This document shows, one piece after another, positions 7,135 through 14,982 of a stretch of 42,364 nucleotides of DNA. The DNA is from Mycolicibacterium austroafricanum. Lineage in GTDB: Bacteria; Actinomycetota; Actinomycetes; Mycobacteriales; Mycobacteriaceae. The stretch covers positions 358,217 to 400,580 of the forward strand of contig NZ_HG964456.1 of the NCBI RefSeq assembly GCF_000612725.1, written 5' to 3'. How positions within the stretch are numbered: the stretch's first letter is position 1; the number at the start of each line of letters is the position of its first letter. A model generated the notes under the pieces. The model ran no database searches, was not told the origin of the DNA, and saw only the letters and a list, made by a program, of their open reading frames with translations. The translations under genes were made by a program, and so were the position numbers.

Positions 7135-8379
7135 GTGACCAGCGCAGATTCCGCGCTCTCCCCGCCCAGGCGCGTGTGGCGCTGGGATGATTTCGTCCTC
7201 GACGTCGGCTGCTACGAACTGCGCCGCGGCGACACGATGATCCGGGTCGAACCGCAGGTGTTCGACGTGCTGGCCCAACTGGTCAGCAACCACGGGCGCT
7301 TCGTCAGCAAGGAAGAGCTCTTCGACACGGTGTGGGGCGGACGTTTCGTCGGTGAGGCGGCGTTGACCAGCCGGATCAAGGCGGTCCGGCGGGCGCTCGG
7401 AGACGACGGAGAGGCACAGCGATACATCCGCACGGTGCGTGGCCGCGGCTATCAGTTCGTCGGTCGGCTGCTCGACGACGGGACCGCGCCGGCTCCCACC
7501 GCGGCGCCTGAGCCGGCGCCGGAGCCGGTGCCCGAGCCACCCCGTCAGCACATCGCGTTCACCCGCGCCGCCGACGGTGTACGGCTGGCGTACGCCGTCT
7601 CCGGTGAAGGTCGACCGCTGGTTCGGGCGGCGAACTGGATGACGCATCTGGGCTATGACATCGAAAGCCCGGTGTGGCGGCACTGGGTACGGGACATGTC
7701 GCTGCGGCACAAATTTATCCGCTACGACGAGCGCGGCTGCGGGCTGTCCGACTGGGAGGTGGGCGCGTTCACCTTCGACGACTGGGTGACCGACCTGGAG
7801 TCGGTGGTGGAGGCCGTCGGGCTGGAGCGCTTCCCACTTCTCGGGGTGTCGCAGGGCGGTGCGGTGGCCGTCGCCTACGCGGCCCGCCATCCCGACCGGG
7901 TCACCCGACTGGTGCTGTGCGGCGCCTACGCGCGAGGGCGCGTGGTCCGGGCCATGAACGACGATGAAAAGCGTGCTGCTGCACTGGATCTCGACCTCGC
8001 CCGGGTCGGCTGGGGGCGCGACGATCCGGCGTTCCGGCAGGTGTTCGCTGCGCAGTTCCTGCCGGACGGAACCCGCGCGGACTGGGCTGCCTTCGACCAA
8101 CTGCAGCGGCGCACCACCTCACCGGAGAACGCCGTGCGCTTCCTGGAGGAGTTCGCGCACATCGACGTGCGCGACCAGTGCGGTCAGGTCCGGTGCCCGA
8201 CGTTGATCCTGCACTCCCGTGACGATCACCGTGTCCCGATGCGCTACGGCGAGGAGTTGGCCGCGCTGATACCCGACGCGCGCCTGGTCGCACTCTCCAG
8301 CAACAACCACCTGCTGACCGGTGCCGAGCCGGCATGGCGGGTGTTCTGCGACGAGGTGGAAACCTTCCTGGCCGTCTGA
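7135..8379 (+). CDS. OmpR/PhoB-type winged-helix protein fused to an alpha/beta hydrolase
   Basis: 414 aa with two domains. Residues ~15-115 form a Trans_reg_C winged helix (RVEPQVFDVLAQLVSN, then SRIKAVRRALGDDG and IRTVRGRGYQFVG). A Pro/Ala/Glu linker (~120-138) joins it to an alpha/beta hydrolase (~140-414). The hydrolase triad looks complete: nucleophile elbow GVSQGG (Ser239), an Asp in HSRDDH (Asp363 or Asp364) and His392 in SNNHLL. There is no receiver domain, so a small molecule sensed or cleaved by the hydrolase could set DNA binding; this is inference. Such fusions exist in other bacteria. Three 11-bp direct repeats lie between this gene and the downstream lipoprotein gene. Confidence 0.88.
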   Translation: MTSADSALSPPRRVWRWDDFVLDVGCYELRRGDTMIRVEPQVFDVLAQLVSNHGRFVSKEELFDTVWGGRFVGEAALTSRIKAVRRALGDDGEAQRYIRTVRGRGYQFVGRLLDDGTAPAPTAAPEPAPEPVPEPPRQHIAFTRAADGVRLAYAVSGEGRPLVRAANWMTHLGYDIESPVWRHWVRDMSLRHKFIRYDERGCGLSDWEVGAFTFDDWVTDLESVVEAVGLERFPLLGVSQGGAVAVAYAARHPDRVTRLVLCGAYARGRVVRAMNDDEKRAAALDLDLARVGWGRDDPAFRQVFAAQFLPDGTRADWAAFDQLQRRTTSPENAVRFLEEFAHIDVRDQCGQVRCPTLILHSRDDHRVPMRYGEELAALIPDARLVALSSNNHLLTGAEPAWRVFCDEVETFLAV

Positions 8380-8387
8380 GCGCGCAG

Positions 8388-8417
8388 ATCTCCACGCGAT
8401 CTCCACACAATCTCCAT
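8388..8417 (+). promoter_or_regulatory. Three 11-bp-spaced direct repeats ATCTCCAC (candidate OmpR-type operator)
   Basis: ATCTCCAC, ATCTCCAC and ATCTCCAT start at 8388, 8399 and 8410, exactly 11 bp apart, 34 bp before the lipoprotein ATG. OmpR/PhoB-type winged helices bind same-face direct repeats of about 10-11 bp, and a gene for such a domain ends 8 bp upstream of the array. Binding by that protein is inference. Confidence 0.6.
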
Positions 8418-8450
8418 GTGCGCGCCCGCGCCGGCGATCATGCTGATCGC

Positions 8451-9164
8451 ATGAGAAAACACACTCGCGCCCTGCTGGTGGGAATCAGCGCGCTCGTCGC
8501 GCTGGCCACGGTTCCGGCCTGCACGAGCGGCTCGACCACCACCGACGCCACGTCACCCTCGCAGCCGGCGCCGGAAACCACGACCGTCGCGCCGTTCCCC
8601 GGATCGGCGCGCTACATGGCCGACATGTCGGCTGCCGACGGAAAGACGATGACCATCGGCATCAGCGTCGACGGCGCCGAGGTTGCGGCGTATGCGTGCA
8701 ACGGAACCGACGACGAGGCATGGTTCTTCGGCAACCAGACCGACGGTGGCATCGACCTCAAGTCCCGCTTCCGTGACACGCTTGCCGCCGAGTTCAACGG
8801 CAAAGACGTGACAGGAGAGGTCACGATGAACGGCGTCGAGTACGCCTTCACGGCGGCGCCGGTCTCCGGGGTCGCGGGCATGTACACGGCGGAATCGGAG
8901 GGGGTGCGCGCCTCATGGGTGGTGCGCCCCGACGGTTCGGCGACCGGCGTGCAGTTCAGCGGTTTCGTGCAGGGCGACCGCAACTTCGATGTGTTCAACC
9001 TGGACGGGCTCAGCGATTTCGACGTCCGCAACGATGTCCGCAACAAACGCAAACTGGGACCCGCAGGCCCCATCGAGTTCCCGCCCGACAGCGGTCCGCG
9101 CGCCAGCATCAACGGTGTCAGCGTGACACCCACACTGGTGACGGGCACCTTCCGGCTGAACTGA
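8451..9164 (+). CDS. Putative lipoprotein
   Basis: 237 aa. A signal peptide (MRKHTRALLVG then a hydrophobic core) ends at an acceptable lipobox VPAC (Cys24), followed by a Ser/Thr/Pro-rich linker to residue ~50. The mature domain begins at about ARYMADMSAADGKTMTIGISV and is a beta-rich sequence of no family I can name. It ends with PTLVTGTFRLN. The gene follows the winged-helix/hydrolase gene, with a triple direct-repeat array in its upstream region. It is probably exported and lipidated. Signal and lipobox are seen; function is unknown. Confidence 0.75.
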   Translation: MRKHTRALLVGISALVALATVPACTSGSTTTDATSPSQPAPETTTVAPFPGSARYMADMSAADGKTMTIGISVDGAEVAAYACNGTDDEAWFFGNQTDGGIDLKSRFRDTLAAEFNGKDVTGEVTMNGVEYAFTAAPVSGVAGMYTAESEGVRASWVVRPDGSATGVQFSGFVQGDRNFDVFNLDGLSDFDVRNDVRNKRKLGPAGPIEFPPDSGPRASINGVSVTPTLVTGTFRLN

Positions 9165-9222
9165 GCCGGTCGATCTTCGCCTCACGCAGAATCTAACCCT
9201 CCCACCCCGGACCGGCGGGGCG

Positions 9223-9228
9223 TAGCGT
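9223..9228 (+). promoter_or_regulatory. Possible -10 box of the ssu operon
   Basis: TAGCGT ends 9 bases before the ssuC ATG, allowing a very short or absent leader. No Shine-Dalgarno is evident before ssuC. Confidence 0.35.
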
Positions 9229-9237
9229 CGCCTCACC

Positions 9238-10053
9238 ATGACACGTCCCGCCGACCCGACAGCTCCACTCGCCCAAGCGAATTCCGGGCGGGTGGGGCGC
9301 CGCGCCGACCGCAAGTGGGCTCTCATCCGGCTCGCGTCACCCTTCATCCTGCTCGCCGTGTGGCAGCTCGGCAGCGCCGTCGGACTGATCCCGCAGGACG
9401 TGCTGCCCGCTCCGTCGCTGATCGCCGAGGCCGGCATCGAGCTCATCGGAAACGGCCAGCTCGTCGATGCGCTTGCGGTGTCGGGACTTCGGGTGGTCGA
9501 GGGGTTGATCCTCGGCGGCGTCATCGGTATCGCGCTGGGGACCGCGGTCGGCCTGTCGAAGTGGTTCGAGGCCACCGTCGATCCGCCGATGCAGATGGTC
9601 CGTGCGCTGCCGCACCTCGGGCTGATCCCGCTGTTCATCATCTGGTTCGGGATCGGTGAACTGCCCAAGGTGCTGCTCGTCGCGCTCGGTGTGAGCTTCC
9701 CGCTGTACCTGAACACCTTCTCGGCCATCCGCCAGGTGGACCCCAAACTCTTCGAAACCGCTCAGGTTCTCGGCTTTTCCTTCCGGCAGCGGTTCCGGTC
9801 GATCATCGTTCCCAGCGCCGCACCGCAGGTCCTCGTCGGCCTCCGTCAGTCGCTGGCGATCGCCTGGCTCACCTTGATCGTCGCCGAACAGATCAACGCG
9901 GACAAGGGAATCGGCTTCCTCATCATGAACGCCCGGGACTTTCTGCGCATCGACATCATCATCTTCGGGCTCATCGTGTACGCGCTGCTCGGTATCGGCA
10001 CCGACGCCGTCGTGCGCGCGCTCGAGCGACGGGCCTTGAGGTACCGCTCATGA
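9238..10053 (+). CDS. ssuC: Aliphatic sulfonate / taurine-type ABC transporter permease
   Basis: 271 aa inner-membrane permease of the SsuC/TauC/NrtB type, with about six membrane segments. The cytoplasmic EAA-like loop reads TAQVLGFSFRQRFRSIIVPSAAPQVLVGLR, shown here only as its ends ETAQVLGF and IIVPSAAPQ. It would move sulfonates or related small anions with SsuA and SsuB. Its stop overlaps the ssuB start (ATGA). The operon order ssuC-ssuB-ssuA is followed by a remnant of ssuD. Substrate is inferred from family and from the ssuD remnant. Confidence 0.88.
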   Translation: MTRPADPTAPLAQANSGRVGRRADRKWALIRLASPFILLAVWQLGSAVGLIPQDVLPAPSLIAEAGIELIGNGQLVDALAVSGLRVVEGLILGGVIGIALGTAVGLSKWFEATVDPPMQMVRALPHLGLIPLFIIWFGIGELPKVLLVALGVSFPLYLNTFSAIRQVDPKLFETAQVLGFSFRQRFRSIIVPSAAPQVLVGLRQSLAIAWLTLIVAEQINADKGIGFLIMNARDFLRIDIIIFGLIVYALLGIGTDAVVRALERRALRYRS

Positions 10054-10802
10054 CCACCACGTCTCACGCCGCCGAACGCGGCACCGCTGCGCACACCACG
10101 GCGGCCGGCGAACTTCGCAACGTGAACAAGTGGTACGGCGTGCACCACGTGCTCACCGACGTCTCCGTGCGGGTCGCGCGCGGCGAGATCGTCGCGCTCA
10201 TCGGACGCAGCGGCTCGGGCAAGTCGACGGTGTTGCGGGTATTGGCGGGCCTGTCGACCGACCACACCGGCGACCGGGCGGTAGCCGGAGCGCCGGCGCT
10301 GGCCTTCCAGGAGCCGCGGCTCTTCCCGTGGCGTGACGTCCGCACCAATGTGGTCTACGGGCTCACGCGCGCCCGGCTGACCAGGGCGGAGGCCGTCGCG
10401 CGCGCCGACCGGGCGCTGGCCGATGTCGGGCTGTCCGATCGCGCGTCCGCGTGGCCGTTGACGTTGTCCGGCGATCAGGCGCAACGTGTTTCGCTCGCGC
10501 GGGCGCTGGTCGCCGAACCGACCCTGCTTCTGCTGGATGAGCCGTTCGGCGCGCTGGATGCACTGACCCGGTTGTCGATGCGCACACTGCTGCTCGACCT
10601 GTGGCGCGAACACGGATTCGGGGTTCTCCTGGTCACCCACGATGTGGACGAGGCCGTCGCCCTCGCCGACCGGGTGGTGGTCCTGGAGGACGGCGCGGTC
10701 GTCCACACGCTCGACATCCCGGACCCGCGCCGTGCGACCGGGGAGGGCTACACCGACCGCTACCGCGCCGAGTTGCTCGACAAGCTCGGCGTGCAGATCT
10801 GA
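10050..10802 (+). CDS. ssuB: Aliphatic sulfonate-type ABC transporter ATP-binding protein
   Basis: 250 aa ABC ATPase. Walker A GRSGSGKST (residues 52-60), Walker B LLLLDEPFGALD and the H-loop VTHDVDEA are intact. The signature motif reads LSGDQ (residues 139-143) instead of LSGGQ, an unusual change at a position that contacts ATP across the dimer. It overlaps ssuC by 4 bp and is followed after 25 bp by ssuA. It should power the SsuC permease. Family assignment is firm; the effect of the signature change is not known. Confidence 0.88.
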   Translation: MTTTSHAAERGTAAHTTAAGELRNVNKWYGVHHVLTDVSVRVARGEIVALIGRSGSGKSTVLRVLAGLSTDHTGDRAVAGAPALAFQEPRLFPWRDVRTNVVYGLTRARLTRAEAVARADRALADVGLSDRASAWPLTLSGDQAQRVSLARALVAEPTLLLLDEPFGALDALTRLSMRTLLLDLWREHGFGVLLVTHDVDEAVALADRVVVLEDGAVVHTLDIPDPRRATGEGYTDRYRAELLDKLGVQI

Positions 10803-10813
10803 AACCCCACTCT

Positions 10814-10822
10814 GAGGAAGGG
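10814..10822 (+). promoter_or_regulatory. Ribosome binding site of ssuA
   Basis: GAGGAAGGG lies 5 bases upstream of the ATG at 10828 and selects it over the in-frame TTG at 10825. Confidence 0.6.
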
Positions 10823-10827
10823 CTTTG

Positions 10828-11865
10828 ATGTCCGCAAAAACCACCCTGGTGGCACGATCCGTTGCCGTGCTCGCGGTGCTGAGCCTGCTGCTCACCGGCT
10901 GCGTGTCGCGCGACGAGGCGTCCGGACCTCAGGAGGCACCCGAGACGGTGCCGTTGACCGAGCTGGCCGACCTCACCCTGCAGATCGGAGACCAGAAGGG
11001 CGGCACCGAATCGCTGCTGCGAGCCGCCGGCGTCCTCGACGATCTTCCGTACAAGATTGCGTTCTCGACGTTCACCTCGGGCCCTCCGCAGGTCGAGGCC
11101 GCGACGGCGGGCAAGATCGACTTCGCGATCACCGGCAACACGCCGCCGATCTTCGGCGCCGCCTCCGGGGCGAAGGTCAAGGTGGTGGCGGCCTACGACG
11201 GCGGCGGCGGGGGTGACCAGATCCTGGTCCACACCGATTCGCCGATCACCGAGATCGCCGAGTTGCGCGGTAAACGCATCGCCGTGGGCAAGGGGAGTTC
11301 GGCCCATGGGCACATCCTGGCGCAGCTGAAGAGCGTCGGGTTGACGCCGAACGACGTGACCCTGGTCTTTCTGCAACCCGCCGATGCGTTGTCGGCCTTC
11401 ACCCAACGCGAGGCCGACGCCTGGGCCATCTGGGATCCCTACACCGCGCAGACCGCGTCGCAGCTCCCGGTGCGCAGCATCGGGCAGGCCAAGGACGTCA
11501 CCAACGGGTACTGGTTCGGGGTGGCCTCCGATCAGGCGCTGGCAGATCCGAAGCGCAACACCGCGCTGGCCGACCTGCTCGTCCGCTTCGAGAAGGCCGC
11601 CCGGTGGGCGCAGGACAACCCGCAGCAGTGGGCAAGGAGCTACTCCGAGGCGGTCGGACTGGATCTCAACATCGCCGAGGTGTCGCAGTCGCGCAGTCTG
11701 CGGCTGCCCACCGAGCTCGACGACGAGGTGGTGGCATCTGAACAGAAGATCGCCGACCTGTTCGCCGATGCCGGTCAGATCGCCTCTCCTGCACCTGAAT
11801 TCGACAAGTGGGTGGACCGAAGGTACAACGACGTGCTGCGGCCGCTGCTGATCTCGACCAACTAG
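10828..11865 (+). CDS. ssuA: Aliphatic sulfonate-type ABC transporter substrate-binding lipoprotein
   Basis: 345 aa. A lipoprotein signal peptide ends at the lipobox LLTGC (Cys25). The mature protein is an NMT1/SsuA-type periplasmic-binding fold: LQIGDQKGGTESLLRAAG, a PQVEAATAGKIDFAITGNTP block and LRGKRIAVGKGSSAHG are typical. It would be anchored outside the membrane and deliver sulfonates or similar anions to SsuCB. It ends 6 bp before the ssuD remnant. The transporter appears intact even though the monooxygenase gene is not. Confidence 0.9.
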   Translation: MSAKTTLVARSVAVLAVLSLLLTGCVSRDEASGPQEAPETVPLTELADLTLQIGDQKGGTESLLRAAGVLDDLPYKIAFSTFTSGPPQVEAATAGKIDFAITGNTPPIFGAASGAKVKVVAAYDGGGGGDQILVHTDSPITEIAELRGKRIAVGKGSSAHGHILAQLKSVGLTPNDVTLVFLQPADALSAFTQREADAWAIWDPYTAQTASQLPVRSIGQAKDVTNGYWFGVASDQALADPKRNTALADLLVRFEKAARWAQDNPQQWARSYSEAVGLDLNIAEVSQSRSLRLPTELDDEVVASEQKIADLFADAGQIASPAPEFDKWVDRRYNDVLRPLLISTN

Positions 11866-11871
11866 GAATCG

Positions 11872-12081
11872 ATGTCGACGCCGACGCCCCAATTGCCCGC
11901 TCCGCGGGCGAAGTTCCACTGGTTCCTGCCCACCGCCGGCGACAGGCGCGCCGATCTGATCCTCGAGTACCACTCGCTGGACTTCGACGAGTTCATCCTG
12001 TCCGGCCACCCGCATCTGGAGGTGGCGTACTGGTTCGCCGGGGGCGTGCTGCCGATCTTGAGACGCAAAGGAGTCGCCTGA
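11872..12081 (+). pseudogene. ssuD: Internally deleted alkanesulfonate monooxygenase remnant (ssuD)
   Basis: A 69-codon open frame joins two pieces of an SsuD-type LLM flavin monooxygenase. Residues 1-24 (with KFHWFLPTAGD) match the extreme N-terminus; residues ~25-69 (RADLILEYHSLDFDEF, SGHPHLEVAYWF, GVLPILRR) match the extreme C-terminus. About 300 internal residues of the usual ~380 are absent, without loss of frame, with the join near 11944. The whole flavin- and substrate-binding barrel is gone, so it cannot be a monooxygenase. It sits 6 bp behind ssuA, where a full ssuD is expected. The assignment rests on recalled family sequence. Confidence 0.75.
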
Positions 12082-12109
12082 CCGCCCGATCTAGGACAAG
12101 CTGACGGGC

Positions 12110-12688
12110 GTGGACGAATGGTTCGAGCGCAGTCCGTTCATCGGGTTCGTTCCCTGGATCATCTACTGGGTGGTGGCCGACGGACCGAGCACCTGGATGT
12201 TCGGGGCGGTCTGCGCGGTGATCGCCACGCTGATCATGGGGGTGTCGGCCGGTTTCGCCGGCCTGCGCCTGCTCGACGTGGTCACCGTCGTGTTCTTCGC
12301 CGGAGTCACCGTGGCCGGGCTGATCCTGGGCGCCGACGACCGCGACTGGATGGACACCTACGCGACCACCCTGTCCAGCGGGGTGCTGGCGGTGATGGCA
12401 CTGGCCTCGCTGGCGTTCGAACCGTTCACCGCGCAGTACGCCCCGGCCGGTGCTGCGCGAAAGGACTGGGAGGAGGCCGCCTTTCGGCGCACCAACCAGG
12501 TGCTGACGCTGATGTGGGCGTTGGTCTTCGCCCTGATCGCGGTGCTGGGCTTCCTGGCCGCGACGTCGCCGTCGACCGTGCATGTCACCAAGGCGGTCAT
12601 CCCCGTGGTCGTCATCATCGGGGCTATCGGCATGACTCAGACCTATCCGGTCAGGGCCAGGGAGAAGGCGCGTCAGAACGCGGGATGA
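12110..12688 (+). CDS. Hypothetical integral membrane protein
   Basis: 192 aa with a GTG start. About six hydrophobic segments are visible (near residues 10-25, 29-50, 53-75, 88-106, 130-150 and 160-178), with a charged cytoplasmic-type loop around residues 108-130 (AARKDWEEAAFRRTNQ) and a basic C-terminal tail. I do not recognise the family. It follows the ssuD remnant by 28 bp on the same strand and converges on lppI, whose stop is only 8 bp away. No motif points to a function. Confidence 0.7.
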   Translation: MDEWFERSPFIGFVPWIIYWVVADGPSTWMFGAVCAVIATLIMGVSAGFAGLRLLDVVTVVFFAGVTVAGLILGADDRDWMDTYATTLSSGVLAVMALASLAFEPFTAQYAPAGAARKDWEEAAFRRTNQVLTLMWALVFALIAVLGFLAATSPSTVHVTKAVIPVVVIIGAIGMTQTYPVRAREKARQNAG

Positions 12689-12696
12689 CGTGCGGG

Positions 12697-13380
12697 TCAG
12701 CAGCTGTACGCCGCCGCCGACTCCGGTGGCGGGGTCACCTCGGCCAGGCAGCCGTACGCCACCACGCCGTCGGCGGCCAGACGGACCGCCGACCGATGCG
12801 CATAGTTGACGCAGAGCAGGCCGGTCGCGTCGCCGCGGCAGCGGTTGTCGCCGAACGTCAACGACTGCCCGGGGGGCAGCTGGGCTCCCGCCCCGTTGAG
12901 GAACGGGCCGGGGTCGCCGCGCAGCGAGCCGACCGACAGCCCGGTGCCCGTGAACTCCACCCAGCCCGGCTTCCACGCGCCCTCGGCCTGCGCGGGTCGA
13001 GGCGGCGGCGCGGTGAGGTCGAGCAGACAGGTCAACGCACCGCCGGAGGTGATGCACTGGGTGCTGGAGTGCGGCGCCCCCGACGGGGCCGTGAACGCGA
13101 TGTCCTCACCGAGCCGGGTGGTCACACCGTCGCGGAATGCGACGTGGTAGCCGGCCGGATCCGTGGGTGTGCCTGCTCCGATCCAGCTGATGACGTCGTC
13201 GATCGACGCGCCCTGGGCCGGAGCTGCGGTGGGCTGCTGCGACACAGGCGGTGTGGGCGCAGGCGACGTGGTGACCGGGGGCGTGGCGGCGGACGGCCGC
13301 GAGGATTCGGCCTCGCCGCCCACCGACTGGGAGCAGGCCGCCACCAGGGCGCTCATCGCGATCAAGGCCGCTATCCGCAT
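12697..13380 (-). CDS. lppI: LppI-like lipoprotein
   Basis: 227 aa. A short signal peptide ends in the lipobox LVAAC (Cys16), then a Ser/Pro/Thr-rich linker to residue ~55 and a globular domain with several paired cysteines (CITSGGALTC, FGDNRCRGDATGLLCVNY, C-terminal YSC). Size, Cys pattern and its position divergent from a LipT-like esterase match M. tuberculosis LppI (Rv2046), next to lipT (Rv2045c). It is presumably membrane-anchored outside the cell; function unknown. A TAnnnT hexamer lies 6 bases upstream of the ATG. Confidence 0.8.
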   Translation of the reverse strand: MRIAALIAMSALVAACSQSVGGEAESSRPSAATPPVTTSPAPTPPVSQQPTAAPAQGASIDDVISWIGAGTPTDPAGYHVAFRDGVTTRLGEDIAFTAPSGAPHSSTQCITSGGALTCLLDLTAPPPRPAQAEGAWKPGWVEFTGTGLSVGSLRGDPGPFLNGAGAQLPPGQSLTFGDNRCRGDATGLLCVNYAHRSAVRLAADGVVAYGCLAEVTPPPESAAAYSC

Positions 13381-13386
13381 TCGGCC

Positions 13387-13392
13387 AGGCTA
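13387..13392 (-). promoter_or_regulatory. Putative -10 box for leaderless lppI
   Basis: On the minus strand TAGCCT ends 6 bases before the ATG of lppI at 13380. The 72-bp lppI-lipT gap would then carry two divergent leaderless promoters. Confidence 0.45.
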
Positions 13393-13440
13393 GCGACCCG
13401 ACACGCAAGACGTGGCGAGGCAGGCCGCGGGGGAGTTCGC

Positions 13441-13446
13441 TACCGT
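13441..13446 (+). promoter_or_regulatory. Putative -10 box for leaderless lipT
   Basis: TACCGT ends 6 bases before the ATG at 13453; there is no Shine-Dalgarno. Confidence 0.45.
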
Positions 13447-13452
13447 CGGTGA

Positions 13453-14961
13453 ATGCATGAGCACACCGTGCGGGTCAGGACCGCGTCGGGCACCGTGGAG
13501 GGCTTCACCCGCGATGGCGTGCACCGCTGGCGGTCGATTCCGTACGCCCGGCCCCCGGTGGGCCGGTTGCGGTACCGGGCGCCGGAGCCGGTGCAGCCGT
13601 GGTCCGGGGTGCGCCACTGCCACGGGTTCTTGTCCTGCGCGCCCCAGCACCGTCGCTACACGCTGATCGGCGTCCGCAAGTACCAGCCGACCAGCGAGGA
13701 TTGTCTGACGCTCAACGTCGTCGCGCCGGAGGGTGCGGCGTCGGCGGGGGAGCCGCTGCCGGTGATGTTCTTCATCCACGGCGGCGGATACATCCTCGGC
13801 AGCTCGGCGACCCCGCTCTACGACGGGGCCGCGCTCGCCCGCCGCGGGTGCGTCTACGTGTCGGTCAACTACCGCCTGGGGCCCCTGGGCTGCATGGACC
13901 TGTCGTCGCTGTCGACCCCGGAGAACCCGATCGACGACAACCTGTTCCTGCGGGATCTGGTCATGGCATTGCGCTGGGTGCGCGACAACGTCGCGGCGTT
14001 CGGTGGGGATCCGGACAAGGTCACGATCTTCGGGGAAAGTGCGGGCGCCCACGCGGTCGCCACGCTGCTGGCCACACCGCAGGCCAAAGGGCTTTTCGCG
14101 CAGGCTATTTCGGAGAGCCCGGCCAGCGGCATGGTGCGCTCGACGGAGATGGCGGCGAAGTTCGCGAGCCGGTTCGCCGACCTGGTGGCCAACGACGGCG
14201 GTGACGCCGCGGCCGCGCTGATGTCCGCGTCGCCGCACGCGCTGATCGCCGCGCTCGACGACCTCGTCGCCAACGGATTCAAGGACATGCCCGGCGCGTT
14301 TCCGGTAGGACCCACGTACGGCACCGAATACCTGCCGAAGGACCCGGTGGAGGCGATGCGCGACGGCACCGCTCACCGCGTCCCGCTCATCGTCGGCACC
14401 AACGCCGAAGAGGGGCGGCTGTTCACCCGGTTCCTGCCGCTGCTGCCGACCACCGAGCAGACCATCGAGATCATGCTCGGTGACACCGACGCCGAGGTGC
14501 GCAACCGCATCATGAGCGCCTACCCCGATTACCCGAAACCCGACGCGTGCGTGCAGATCGGCGGGGATTTCACCTTCAGCACCGCCGCCTGGCAGATCGG
14601 TGAGGCGCACAGCCGACACGCGCCGACCTTCGTGTACCGCTACGACTACGCCCCCCGGCCCCTGCACTGGAGCGGAATGGGCGCCACCCACGCCACCGAA
14701 TTGCTGGCGGTGTTCGACATCTACCGCACCATGCCGGGCGCGCTCCTCACGCTGGCCGGCGACTGGCGGTCGGCGCGACGGGTCAGCAAGGACGTCCAGC
14801 GGCGGTGGAGCTCGTTCAGTCGCACCGGGGTCCCCGGCGCCGACTGGCCCCGCTACTCCGCCGAGGACCGCCCGGTGATGGTGTTCGACCGTCATCCGCG
14901 CCTCGAGTACGACCCGCATGCCCACCGCCGTCAGGCCTGGGAAGGCTTCTCGCTGGCGTGA
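13453..14961 (+). CDS. lipT: Type B carboxylesterase (LipT-like)
   Basis: 502 aa alpha/beta-hydrolase of the carboxylesterase type B family. It shows the N-terminal block RSIPYARPPVGRLRY, the oxyanion loop HGGGYILGSS, the nucleophile elbow GESAGAHA (Ser196), the acid in GTNAEEGRLF and the His in GATHATELL. It hydrolyses carboxylic esters; the natural substrate is unknown. Divergent pairing with lppI is as in M. tuberculosis Rv2045c/Rv2046. No signal peptide is seen. The ATG at 13453 is supported by the spacing from TACCGT; a second ATG at 13457 is in another frame. Confidence 0.92.
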   Translation: MHEHTVRVRTASGTVEGFTRDGVHRWRSIPYARPPVGRLRYRAPEPVQPWSGVRHCHGFLSCAPQHRRYTLIGVRKYQPTSEDCLTLNVVAPEGAASAGEPLPVMFFIHGGGYILGSSATPLYDGAALARRGCVYVSVNYRLGPLGCMDLSSLSTPENPIDDNLFLRDLVMALRWVRDNVAAFGGDPDKVTIFGESAGAHAVATLLATPQAKGLFAQAISESPASGMVRSTEMAAKFASRFADLVANDGGDAAAALMSASPHALIAALDDLVANGFKDMPGAFPVGPTYGTEYLPKDPVEAMRDGTAHRVPLIVGTNAEEGRLFTRFLPLLPTTEQTIEIMLGDTDAEVRNRIMSAYPDYPKPDACVQIGGDFTFSTAAWQIGEAHSRHAPTFVYRYDYAPRPLHWSGMGATHATELLAVFDIYRTMPGALLTLAGDWRSARRVSKDVQRRWSSFSRTGVPGADWPRYSAEDRPVMVFDRHPRLEYDPHAHRRQAWEGFSLA

Positions 14962-14982
14962 GACGGGTCGTCGGACGGGATC

